64,000 nt of DNA from Mesostigma viride (Eukaryota > Streptophyta > Mesostigmatophyceae > Mesostigmatales > Mesostigmataceae), in NCBI GenBank assembly GCA_009746045.1, contig RPFO01000059.1, positions 2,650,068 through 2,714,067 on the forward strand, in the 5' to 3' direction. How positions within the stretch are numbered: position 1 is the stretch's first letter; the number at the start of each line of letters is the position of its first letter. The notes beneath the pieces were generated by a model. It did not search any database, was not told the DNA's origin, and was given only the letters and a program-made list of their open reading frames with translations. The position numbers and the translations under genes were made by a program. This document shows positions 51,593-61,458 of the stretch, piece by piece.

Positions 51593-52218
51593 ATGGTAGC
51601 CCTAAAGCTGTAGTGGGTCACCTTATAGGGCTAGACCTTTGCTTACCGGCGCCGCGCGCGCGCGTGTTTATGCTGGCACATGTGTGTATGTTTTATGGCA
51701 TAGTGTCTTGTGCCGACACCTGGGCTTGATAATTTTGTGCATTTGTGTGTCTTGCCATATGTTTATGCCATGCACAGGGAATACATATTTTGATTGGTTT
51801 GCTAGCAAATTGTAGCAAAAAAACTCAGTCCTATTTTTAGGACTGAGTCACTTTTGACGTTTTGCTAGCTGGCGTGTGGAGCTTTGTAACATTTCATGAA
51901 GTCAGTGTTCCTATGCCATTCCTAGGATTATTTCCATCTGCCTTTGAAATTTCAGGGCCAACAACATTGTAAAACAACCACTGATGCATTATATACATGT
52001 CAAATCCCATTTTTCCGTACCCCCCTGGGGTGTGCGCTATTTATAGCACCCAAAAGTAACTGATTTGGGACTAGTGACCTATCCCCCATGAAAATCAACA
52101 TATATGCATGCTTGGTACCAAGGGATAGCCAGAAATTGTTTTTGGGCCATGAGAAGCATAGGTGCAAAGATGTGCAACTCAGTCCGATTTTTAGGACTGA
52201 GTTGCTACCATTTAAGGG
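51593..52218 (+). other. piggyBac 3' subterminal region
   Basis: Non-coding, with palindromes ctcagtcctatttttaggactgag (split here by naming only its arms CTCAGTCC and GGACTGAG) near 51823-51848 and again at 52170-52202. No gene. Confidence 0.6.
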
Positions 52219-52238
52219 TTAATGAATTGACATATAGC

Positions 52239-52320
52239 TGTTACGTCTCAGATTTCTACCGCCACCTCTACCTCTACCTGGCCTGATGCTACCTAAACTA
52301 GTAAGGCCGCCTCTAGTTAA
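52239..52320 (-). repeat. LTR-D, first part (old Gypsy-B family LTR)
   Basis: Starts tgttacgtc and matches the beginning of the Gypsy-B LTR (ctacctctacc, cctgatgctacctaaac, aaggccgcctct). Cut at TTAA (52317-52320) by the MITE and resumed at 53678. Confidence 0.72.
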
Positions 52321-53673
52321 CCCATGGTCCGCTAGGCCTTTTTTGGCACTTTTTGACCCCTGAAAATGAAAAAAATCATAACTCACAGACTACAACTCCA
52401 AATACCCTCAACCCAGGTGCCAGGAATATCTACACTTCAAGGGCTTTCAGAATATGCAATAACATCTTGAGTCCAGCAAGTAGTTTGGAAGATATTAGCT
52501 GTCAAAGTTGTCTAAAAGACGATCTTTTTCAGGCAAGAAAAAGTGAACCTACCCCTATAATCTAGAGCAGGGTTTCAAACATCATTTTAATGATTGGATA
52601 ATTTCAATTGATAGTCCAGGGGTCCCCAACCAAGGGGGGTGCACTCAGAAATGCATTCTGACCATGGCACCACGCTCATATTGACACATGGGTATGCCGT
52701 CAATACGCGCTTGTAAAAAGGTCTTTATGGCATGCAACACAAATATGCAGTATAACAAGCAACAAAAGACAGCCAAAAGTGCTGGAATACAAACACGTTG
52801 CCTACCTGCACTAACGGAATGATATACTCCAAAGACATGCCACAAACTGGGCACTTTCAGGGCTAATACCACCCTCTACAGCAGGTATGGAAGCTTGCTG
52901 AACGGTGCACTAATAAACTCGTGAAATGTAATGGATGGAAGACGTATTCCGCTGCAAACAACACGCAAAAACGTGGCCGTACCTGGCTCGATCACGACCT
53001 TTCCGGATTCTGCTGGCCGGGACCCTCATATCTCACACATACTAATGCTATACAGGCATAGGCCGCCATATCCGCATCATGCATGCATCTGCCATGATTA
53101 CCAGGTTGATGCTCCGTGCATAGATGGCCTATAAACGCATCCGCAGGCCCAGGAAATGGTGCAGCGGATGTCCCGTAATAAACAGGATGCTCGGGCTGGC
53201 GCAGACTGCCCGGCCATAAGGAGAAAATCGAAATACGATACGCTATGGCCCATCTGGCACTGACGACCAAGAAGGCAGTATTTCCCCACCTGTATTTTCC
53301 CAATCCTGAAAATCTGGCCATGCCTGACTTACGAAAATCACGCATCACCATTCTGAGCAACATTCTGAACCGTTTCTAGCCGCGAGACGCAAAATTTCCT
53401 TGCTAACGGCACGTTGGCAGCCATATCTCGTTACGCGCGCGCGCGAGTGAAAATTTCCCGCCAAAGTCACGTGATAATTTCCTTTCCTGGGCTATATTTT
53501 ACAGGCTATGGCGAATTACCCCCCCAACCCTATACTTTTTCTGAATGCTCACGAGTTCCTGGACACGTTGGACCACTTGCTGCCGTCACATCTGGCGCGG
53601 CGCTCCCGGAAATTCGCGAAATGTGACGGGTACCAAAACTGGGTGCTGTAGCACCCAGTTTACGGACTATGGG
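52321..53673. mobile_element. Non-autonomous piggyBac-like element (MITE, 1353 bp)
   Basis: TTAA on both sides (52317-52320, 53674-53677). Inverted ends CCCATGGTCCG / CGGACTATGGG match at 10 of 11 positions. A perfect 10-bp stem hairpin (actgggtgct-gt-agcacccagt) sits just inside the right end. No transposase-like frame. The termini differ from the neighbouring piggyBac, so it was probably moved by another family member. Confidence 0.8.
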
Positions 53674-53677
53674 TTAA

Positions 53678-54040
53678 ACCCCTAGCGAAAGACGAACGAG
53701 ACGATCCAGATCTCAGTGCATTAACGTAAGTATTACTATAATACGCCATAAGCCATTTACACAACCCGTTTACTCCAGGAATAGAGGAAGGAAACACAAC
53801 TACACTGCCGTGACCCAAGCCTATATGTGTTAATTCATTTAACACACGCCGAGTGCACACACGAGGGGTAGAACGTGCATAAATGGTCGCCAACGGTCCA
53901 ACACGCTCGGGCCGACCTGGCCCTCGCCTCCAGATGCACGCTGGTCCACTACATTCTACCAAAGGGTGACCACTAATAAAGTACGCGGCGCGGCGCCCAA
54001 AGGCACCCAATGTACCACAGTACTGTTACGAGGACAATAG
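53678..54040 (-). repeat. LTR-D, second part (target of Gypsy-B copy 2)
   Basis: Continues the LTR from cctagcgaaagacgaacg to gaggacaatag, where copy 2 inserted. The LTR consensus continues tgtcccggtagg, so the target was cut inside the LTR. The 5 bases before copy 2 are AATAG; the matching duplicate is outside the window. Confidence 0.78.
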
Positions 54041-54613
54041 TGTTACGCCGCGGATATCTACCTCCGCCTCTACCTCTAATGGGCCTGATACTACCTAAAC
54101 TGGTCAGGCCTCCTCTACTCAACCCTCTGGCGAAAGACGAACGTGACGGAGCTGATCTCAATGCATTAACGTAAGTGTTACTATAATACGCCATACAACC
54201 ATTTATCAAAACCCGTTTACTCCAGGAATAGAGGAAGGAAACACAACTACACTGCCGTGACCCAAGCCTATATGTGTTAATTCATTTAACACACGCCGAG
54301 TGCACACACAAGGGGTAGAACGCGCATAAATGGTCACCAACGGTCCAACACGCTCGGGCCGACATGGCCCTCGCCTACAGATGCACGCTGGTCCACTACA
54401 TCCACTGATGCACGCTGGTCCACTACATTCTACCACAGGATCAGGACCACTAGTAAAGTACGCGGCGCGGCGCCCAACGGCACCCAATGTACCACAGTAC
54501 TGTTACGAGGACAATAATGTCCCGGTAGGAGCCTAAACGTAAACCTAGGGACAACCGAGGCAAAAGACCTAATTTACGTCCGTAACTACAACGAATTGTT
54601 ACGCGACGTAACA
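54041..54613 (-). repeat. 3' LTR of Gypsy-B copy 2 (573 bp)
   Basis: TGTTACGCC...GACGTAACA, same length as the copy 1 LTRs, followed by the polypurine tract at 54614-54630. Confidence 0.9.
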
Positions 54614-54630
54614 CCTCCCCCCCCACAAAG

Positions 54631-54982
54631 GTAGGGAGCCCTCTCCCTACGCACAGGGAGGAAAACAAGGGGTAGGAAACCTAATGCACCCAGCACACAC
54701 TAACACAGTCAGCAGGCCATCCAAGATACAAGGCACCAATAGTTCACACGGTCTCCACCACCACGCCTGGAGGTGTAGGGTTAGCCAGCACCAAGCCTGG
54801 TGGTAGGTTCCCCTAACTGCCTGGAACAAAGTCCTTGCCGGGGGGAACGGCACTGGGCAGGACACACAGAGTAAACCAATCAGCACCAAGGACCAAGAAC
54901 GACCAGTCAACTGGCCAGAACATGAGGGCGACTCTACATACCGGAGGGACAACACCCTCAGGTCGGGCCTAAGGCCCTCTAT
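54631..54982 (-). other. 3' UTR of Gypsy-B copy 2
   Basis: Equivalent to 11141-11492 in copy 1 with scattered substitutions. No ORF recognised. Confidence 0.6.
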
Positions 54983-57397
54983 CTAATGGCCATCCGTCTG
55001 GTAGGTACCACGGGAGGCCAGCAGGACATCCAGGTAAGCCTGGTAGTGAGACACATCCTCAGCATTGTCGTGCCTATCTACAGTGAGGAAAACATCGGCC
55101 CACACGCCGTCAGGGAAAAGTCCCAGGAAGGCCCAGTAGTACCTATGCTGTGTAAGAACGACCTGGCCCCGGGCCCAGTCCAGGAAACCGCAGGCAAAGA
55201 GGCGTAGGAAAGGCTCTACCGCGATCAGGCAGAGAGCCCGAAGGAGCAGGCGATGATACCGGATCCGAGGGCGCATACCCGTCGGGAAAAACAGATCTAC
55301 CAGGGGCTCCACGTTGGACGGCCACAACCGGATGTGCCGAATCTCGCGGGAACGCCACCGGCGGGCACACTGTCGCGACCCGAACGTCTCAAGGTAGTCG
55401 CTAGCCCGGGGAGGAGGATGACCCCGAGAGTCCAAACCCTGGCCCGGGATGGGCGCTGGACGACGGGCATCCCACTCTAGGATGGGCTGAAGGACGGTGC
55501 TGTACGTGGCACCCGGCACCGCAGGAAAATCTACCGTAAGAGCATCTGAGGCCATAATGCCCAGAGGCGGAGGGTAGGCCCACTGGAACCCGCCGTAGGT
55601 GTCCAAGTCATTGTGGCGCCGCGCCCAGCGGTACAGGACGCGCCGAACCAGGATCTCACCCTGGAACACCGGATCAGCCAAAATAACCATGTCGAAAGGA
55701 GGCCGATCAGTCTCAACTGGTAGGTTACGGTCCCGCGGCGCCCGACACACCTGGGAGAACCCGTAGGACATGGGCGAAATGGCCAGCTCGGCGGAGGCGC
55801 GCGGCAGGTCACACTGGCGGCAAGCGAGCGCAGACATACCATACCCGAAGACAGGCGTGTCGCGCGACTCCGGAGTCGCATGCACCACAGAAGGGGCCCG
55901 ATCCCGATCGCCCTCTGACAACTCCCGAAGGGAATCGGCAGCGCGGGTGGCGCGCGGGTCAGAGCCACTGGACCGAACAACCGCAGCCAAAGACCGCGGG
56001 GCCGAAGGGGCAGGGGCCGACGAAGGGGTAGGAACCGGCACAGGCGCAGAAGGTGCCGGTACAACAGGGGGCCGCGTCGGACCCGAGGCCGCAGGGGGTC
56101 GCGACGGACCCGCCTCCGCAACTGGCGCGCCGGTCTCTGGGGGTGGAGCACCACCAGGCCACATGTTGAAAATAGGACCCGTGGGGACAGGCAATCCGGC
56201 ATACGACTGGTTACCGTCCAAGCTCCAGTCAGGCACCGGGATCCTCTGCGGAGGACCGCCCTCCCAAAGCCTGGGAAGACCGCCCGGGTCGCTGAAGAAA
56301 CCCCGCGAGGGCGGCGCTGACGTGGTGGGCGGCTCGGACGCGGCGGCGGCGGGCGCTGCCACTGGGACGGCGGACTCGCGCCGAGGCGCAGGTACGTCAG
56401 TAGCAGGCGCAGCGGTAGCCGAAGGCGTAGGAGCTGCAGCACCAGAGGGAACCGTAGACGCCGAGGCGACCGAAGGGGAAGGGGGCACAGCTGCAACAGA
56501 CACCCCACCTGGCGTGGCTGGAGCGTGCGCCTGGGCCGCCATGAAGGCCCCGAAGGCCGCCGTCAGGGACTGGATCTGCGCCTGCATCGCAGAAACTGTC
56601 GCCGCAAGAGGATCAGGCTCACGACCAGAGCCCGAAGGGGTAGGCTCCACCGATGCGCACAGGACCGACCTCGGTGAAGACGGGACAGGGGAAGGCGCCG
56701 ACACTGAAGAGGAGGACGCCGCAGGGGAGGCCGAATACTCAGGGGAATACTGCGCCTCTACCGGCGCGTCCGTAGGGGTAGGGTCGCCAAATCCTACACC
56801 CGCGTTCTGGTCTGCTATCTCCATAAACTCTACGGCCCGTAACAGGTCGCAGGGGTTCTCATCCAGCTCCGCATCACCCTCGGCAGGAAGCCAGGGGAAC
56901 ACATCCCGTAGGCAGGAGCGGCCCACAGGGGTAGAAAGGTAGGAAAACACCCTGGGGCACTGGAGAATCGCAGCTATCTGTCCCAGGGCTGGACAGCTGG
57001 AGCCACATTCTAGCAAACAGTGGCCGGCATCGTCAAATCCGTGCAAAACAAGCTGATGCGGTTCAGCAGGGGAAGGACCGTACCACGTGACCCCGAAGAG
57101 AGCCGCCCTGACTATGCCCGCATGCTGGGCCTGGAGGGCCGGATGCACGACGCCACCCGGGAAACTAGACCGTGACACCCAACGGCCCGGAAGGGCCTCG
57201 AAGTACAGCTCAGGGTCCGGTAGGGGCAGGGACGGCAGCGGGCTCTCAGCCGGAGGGGTAGGCTCTGACATGACGGCTGCGGAGGGGAGGGGACAACCAA
57301 CCACCCGTCGACAGCAGACATAACATAAGAGAGGAGAAGGCCTACAACTAGAGCTTGTGCAGGGTTTTATATTCCTGCAGCAGGCGACTACACCCAT
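54983..57397 (-). CDS. Gypsy-B ORF3, unknown protein downstream of pol (copy 2)
   Basis: 804 codons from the first ATG; the Met at 57271 (MSEPTPPAES) is the likelier start because it lies after the pol stop at 57348. Same three-part build as copy 1: Cys/Trp N-terminal region, Pro/Ala/Ser linker with a short helix, and folded C-terminal region. The linker is 12 residues shorter than in copy 1 through in-frame indels, while the ends are nearly invariant. No signal peptide or membrane span seen. It may be a second structural or nucleic-acid-binding protein, but no family was recognised. Confidence 0.75.
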   Translation of the reverse strand: MGVVACCRNIKPCTSSSCRPSPLLCYVCCRRVVGCPLPSAAVMSEPTPPAESPLPSLPLPDPELYFEALPGRWVSRSSFPGGVVHPALQAQHAGIVRAALFGVTWYGPSPAEPHQLVLHGFDDAGHCLLECGSSCPALGQIAAILQCPRVFSYLSTPVGRSCLRDVFPWLPAEGDAELDENPCDLLRAVEFMEIADQNAGVGFGDPTPTDAPVEAQYSPEYSASPAASSSSVSAPSPVPSSPRSVLCASVEPTPSGSGREPDPLAATVSAMQAQIQSLTAAFGAFMAAQAHAPATPGGVSVAAVPPSPSVASASTVPSGAAAPTPSATAAPATDVPAPRRESAVPVAAPAAAASEPPTTSAPPSRGFFSDPGGLPRLWEGGPPQRIPVPDWSLDGNQSYAGLPVPTGPIFNMWPGGAPPPETGAPVAEAGPSRPPAASGPTRPPVVPAPSAPVPVPTPSSAPAPSAPRSLAAVVRSSGSDPRATRAADSLRELSEGDRDRAPSVVHATPESRDTPVFGYGMSALACRQCDLPRASAELAISPMSYGFSQVCRAPRDRNLPVETDRPPFDMVILADPVFQGEILVRRVLYRWARRHNDLDTYGGFQWAYPPPLGIMASDALTVDFPAVPGATYSTVLQPILEWDARRPAPIPGQGLDSRGHPPPRASDYLETFGSRQCARRWRSREIRHIRLWPSNVEPLVDLFFPTGMRPRIRYHRLLLRALCLIAVEPFLRLFACGFLDWARGQVVLTQHRYYWAFLGLFPDGVWADVFLTVDRHDNAEDVSHYQAYLDVLLASRGTYQTDGH

Positions 57398-59035
57398 CTA
57401 GCTCACTCTCCGTATACCAAACCTTATCTACTTCACTACGAGCATACATCCACTTCACTTTATACTGACGCTGGGTACCGCGGCCCTTTTTGATATCTCT
57501 ATGGGCCACGATGCTTTCTACTTCGTCTTCTACTTCCCCAGTGTCAGGGTTATGCTCTAAAGGGGCAGGCGCTAACTCCCTGCCAGCGAACGTACTAGGA
57601 TGGTACAGTTTAAGCTGGCTCCTATGGAAGGTGTTTGAATGCGTTTGCCAGGAGGTAGGGATATCGACTTTATATAAGAAATTTCCTACCCTAGACAACA
57701 CATGGAAGGGTCCTAAGAAGGCGGGCCTAAGTTTGACCTTCAGTTCTGCTTCAAACTTATGAGCAAAACGGCCAACACGGGGGCCTTCTACTAATACTAG
57801 ATCTCCTATTTCTATCTCAGGTGCTCGTCTATCTAAGGAGGCACGCAACCTAGCAAGGTACTTAGCCTGAGCTTTTTGGTACCCTGAGATCGCGTGGTCA
57901 TGAGCAGTTTTCATTCTATCTAGTAAGGACTGTACACCTTCTACAGTATCTCGGGACACATCATCCTTGTCCCGTAGAGGACTAGCTAAGAGAGAGGTAG
58001 GGGTAAGGGGCTGTCTACCAGTATCTAAGAAGAAGGGCGTATATCCATGCGCAGCTTGGGGACAATTGTTGAGGGAGAACTCTACCAAACATAAATAATC
58101 CTCCCAATCACTACCCGAGCCATTAACATAGTGCCTAAGCGCTTCTTCTACTACTCTATTAAGACGCTCTACTAAATGAGAGGAGGAGGAGTGGTAGGCA
58201 GTACCGTAGGTAACCTTGGTACCGATGGCAGCGAAAAACTGCTGCCAAAAATCTGAGGTAAATAATTTATCCTTATCACTAATAAACTGCCTACTCAATC
58301 CATGATATCTATATACATTATTGAGGTATAGGCGTGCGCAATCACGTGCGGTGAGTTCTAAAGGACACGGCACAAGATGGCACATACGAGTAAAACGATC
58401 TATGAACACAAGGATTTGGGCATTGCCCCTATCATTCTTTCTAAAAGGTCCTACAAAATCCATCATGATAGAATCCCAAGGCATGATGGGGTCAGGCAAG
58501 GTCCTAGGTTCTGCTATCTGTCCTACATTATTGGGTTTCATTTCCTGGCAAGATTGACAAGTTCTAACATACTCATCTACATCCTTATAAAGGGAAGGCC
58601 AGTAATAAGAGCGGGCTACTAGGTCCCGTACCCGTTTACCACCCTGATGAGCAGCTAAGTCATGCAACTCAAAGAGCAAGGAGGAGCGACAGATAGGAGG
58701 GACATACAGGCGCCATTGAGGGGGAGAATCTGCTATCTGCACATATAAAAACCCACCTACAAATTTACAAGGGTGCTTGCCTAATTGTTGGGGATGTGCA
58801 GCAATGGCAGCTAATGCTTCCGGCTCAGTGGCCGTAAATCTACTAATAAGGCGTTCAAGATCAGAGGTAGGCATCGCTACAGAAGTATCCAGAACAGGTT
58901 TAAAGAGATCTCCTACCGCCTTGCCAAAGAGAAGGGGAGGTCCTAGAGGGACTACGTTTTCATAAGACTTTCCTGACCTAGTCGCTATATGGCTAAGCGG
59001 TATAGAAATTTTATTTTTCCCCTCCCCCCCACCGA
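57348..59035 (-). CDS. pol: Gypsy-B copy 2 integrase with C-terminal chromodomain
   Basis: The listed open frame starts at MPTSDLERLI (58874), but the reading is open upstream to the G7 run near 59029-59035, where it departs by -1 from the RT frame. H2C2 finger (His 71, His 76, Cys 106, Cys 109 counted from 58874), catalytic MMDFVGPF (Asp 139), FISDKD (Asp 200 or 202) and HLVERLNR (Glu 236), GPF module, then a chromodomain-like C-terminus (about 447-505). The chromodomain is expected to tether integration to histone-marked chromatin; two insertions into old LTRs of the same family fit that. All catalytic residues are intact. Confidence 0.87.
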
Positions 59036-61135
59036 GGCCACGGGAAGGGCCTCACACGGGAGAGAGAGTCCTACGTGAGAAAGGAGATCAGGCATGCGAA
59101 CAGCTGTATGAAAGAGGTAGGCATAGGATTCATCATCAGGTAGTTCACCATAAGGGGTTACACCCATAGTAGTAGGAACTAGAGTAGTATTGAGAACATC
59201 AAGGTCCTCGAAGAAGGAATAGTCTGCACGACGAGAGAGTGCATCTGGTACTATGTTATCTACACCCTTGACATACTGAAGTTTAAAAGGGGAAAACTGT
59301 GCTAAAAATTCCATCCAGCGCGCTTGCCGAGGGGTAAGGTTGGGTTGGGAGAGAAGATGGGTAAGGGGACGATGATCCGTTTGGATAACTAACCTATAAG
59401 GATCTAGCTCACAGGGTTCATTCAGGCAGACATCAAATTGAGCACCTTTAAGGAAGTGCTGCCACGCGTGGCAACAATACACCACAGCTAAGAGTTCCTG
59501 CTGGTGTACGGGATAGTTACGCTCCGCAGGGAGCATTGTCCTAGAGATATACTCAATTGGCTGTAAGCCCTGACCCTGATCCTGGAGAAGGACACCACCT
59601 ATAGCTACTTTACTAGCATCTGTAGCCACAACAAAGGGTTTAGTAGTATCCGGTAGGATGAGTACAGGAGGGGAAAGGAGTAGGGATTTTAGGCACTGAA
59701 AAGCCGACTGACATTCACTACTCCAAACAAAGGGGATATCCTTCTTTAATAAATGATTAATAGGGGCTGCTATAGTTGCGAAACGCGGGATAAAACGCCT
59801 ATAGTAAGAAGCAATTCCTAGGAAACTACGTACACCTTTAACGTCGGTAGGAGTAGGCCATTCCTGAATTGACTTAGTTTTATCCGGGTCGGTAGCGACC
59901 CCGGCATCTGACAGAACGTGCCCTAAAAATGGGACACTCCTACCCGAACGCACTTTAGCACGGCGCGCCCACAAAGAATTTTCAGCCATTATTTCTAATA
60001 CTTTCTTTAAATCACGTAGGTGCGTTTCAAAATCAGGAGAGTAAATAAGAATATCATCTAAGTAAGCTTGAGCACAAGAACGGTCATGCTCAGATAAAGA
60101 AACAGAGGAGAAGGAAGGATCCTTTAGATCAGAGGACACCTGAGGAAGATGAGAATTTCCCATAACAGGTCTAAGCACTTCATTCATTAACATTTGAAAA
60201 GAGGCAGGCGAGTTACAGAGTCCCATAGCCGCTACTCTAAACTGGTAATGACCAAAAGGGGTAGCAAAGGCGGTTTTATGGCAATCCTCAGGAGCTATCC
60301 GCAACTGCCAAAAACCATCCGCACAATCCAGTACTGTGAAACAAGTGGAACCTTTAACCTTATTAAATATATCATCAATACGAGGTAGAGGGTATTTAGA
60401 CTTCACAGTAATATCATTCAACTTCCTATAATCAGTAACTAGGCGAAACTTGCCATTTGGCTTAGGAACTAACAGGACACCAGCTGAGTAGGGGGAGTTA
60501 CTAGGCTCTATCAATCCTGCTTCTAATAATGACACTAAAATCTGTTTTAGTTCCTTTAACTCGGTAGGGCCCATTCTATACATCGGAGAGTGCGTAGGAA
60601 CTGCACCGTCCTTGATAACTACACGGTGTAAAACAGAACGAGGAGGAGGATAAGAAGGAGTCTTTTCTTCAAAAACCTTTGAGGAATCTATCACAGCCAT
60701 GTATCTTACTATTTCATTTTCAGTAAATCCCACTCCTATTGTATCCACTGTGTTTATATCTATATCCACACTATTATTAGTGATAGGTATCTCCTGTACT
60801 TCTAACTGAAGGAACATACATAATAAATATCCATATTCCTTTAGTTCAGAACGCAACTCATCATTGGACATTAATACTTCAGGTATAGGTCTTACAGGAG
60901 GATCAACAGGTGTAGGAGGAGTAATATCTACCAAGGATAAATTTTCCAATCTATAATGACGTTCAGGTACCCAGTAAGAGCTATCTGGAAACCAAATGAC
61001 CATGGTATCATAATTAATAGTAATCTTATTATCCTGGTGCCAATCTAATCCTAGTAATACATCAGCGGTAGTGATAGGGCCTATAGTGGCCGTCAGGTTG
61101 ACAGTACGTCCTTGTATAACCATGGGAAGGGACAC
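58985..61135 (-). CDS. pol: Gypsy-B copy 2 protease C-terminal part, reverse transcriptase and RNase H
   Basis: From the second protease motif (VLLGLDWHQDN) through RT (TDYRKLND, LDCADGFWQL, AYLDDILIYS at about residue 356) and RNase H (VVATDASK, HQQELLAVV, IQTDHRPL) to the G7 run. About 28 extra residues separate the MNEVLRPVMG helix from YLDD compared with the usual Ty3 spacing. The frame spans the Copia-2 target site without interruption (near 60650). Confidence 0.88.
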   Translation of the reverse strand: MSLPMVIQGRTVNLTATIGPITTADVLLGLDWHQDNKITINYDTMVIWFPDSSYWVPERHYRLENLSLVDITPPTPVDPPVRPIPEVLMSNDELRSELKEYGYLLCMFLQLEVQEIPITNNSVDIDINTVDTIGVGFTENEIVRYMAVIDSSKVFEEKTPSYPPPRSVLHRVVIKDGAVPTHSPMYRMGPTELKELKQILVSLLEAGLIEPSNSPYSAGVLLVPKPNGKFRLVTDYRKLNDITVKSKYPLPRIDDIFNKVKGSTCFTVLDCADGFWQLRIAPEDCHKTAFATPFGHYQFRVAAMGLCNSPASFQMLMNEVLRPVMGNSHLPQVSSDLKDPSFSSVSLSEHDRSCAQAYLDDILIYSPDFETHLRDLKKVLEIMAENSLWARRAKVRSGRSVPFLGHVLSDAGVATDPDKTKSIQEWPTPTDVKGVRSFLGIASYYRRFIPRFATIAAPINHLLKKDIPFVWSSECQSAFQCLKSLLLSPPVLILPDTTKPFVVATDASKVAIGGVLLQDQGQGLQPIEYISRTMLPAERNYPVHQQELLAVVYCCHAWQHFLKGAQFDVCLNEPCELDPYRLVIQTDHRPLTHLLSQPNLTPRQARWMEFLAQFSPFKLQYVKGVDNIVPDALSRRADYSFFEDLDVLNTTLVPTTMGVTPYGELPDDESYAYLFHTAVRMPDLLSHVGLSLPCEALPVASVGGRGKIKFLYRLAI

Positions 61136-61440
61136 CGTACCCGGGGAATGACTGGTGCGACCATCAGCATAATGAACAGTAACGGGTTTGGTGTGAGGGG
61201 TAGGGACTAGTCCTAAACGCCTAACTAGGGCTCGCTCACAAAGGAGCTAGCCGCACCGCTATCTACCAACACAGAGACATTCAAGAGTTCATCAGCATGC
61301 AGAAAGGGTCTACAACAGTGTGAGGGACGGTTAAACCACCATTCAAGAACATAAGAGGACGCACACGTAGTGGTAGGGAAGATTCAGCTCCTACAGAGGT
61401 TATAAAAACAGGCAGGCAAAAATTTTTATCTGGGGTACTA
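61136..61440 (-). pseudogene. Gypsy-B copy 2 protease N-terminal segment, 1-bp frameshift
   Basis: Encodes the DSGA active-site region, but gggctcgctcac near 61228-61240 is one base shorter than gggcctcactcac in copy 1, so the active site is out of frame with the rest of pol. It may be a true lesion or a sequencing error. Confidence 0.7.
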
Positions 61441-61458
61441 TCTAAGGACCTGTCCAGG

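Larger units (their letters stand above)
48913..52218 (+). mobile_element. piggyBac-family DNA transposon (3306 bp, TTAA target site)
   Basis: Flanked by TTAA at 48909-48912 and 52219-52222. Terminal inverted repeats CCCTTAAATGGTA / TACCATTTAAGGG are 13 bp and perfect. Hairpins of the form CTCAGTCC...GGACTGAG sit just inside both ends (about 48927-48950 and 52170-52202), with one more at about 51823-51848. The transposase lies between, at 49225-51592. Confidence 0.92.

Noticed and set aside
54983-57397. ORF3 as a retroviral envelope
   Set aside because: No signal peptide, membrane span or furin-like site was seen, and hydrophobic C-terminal helices contain charged residues.
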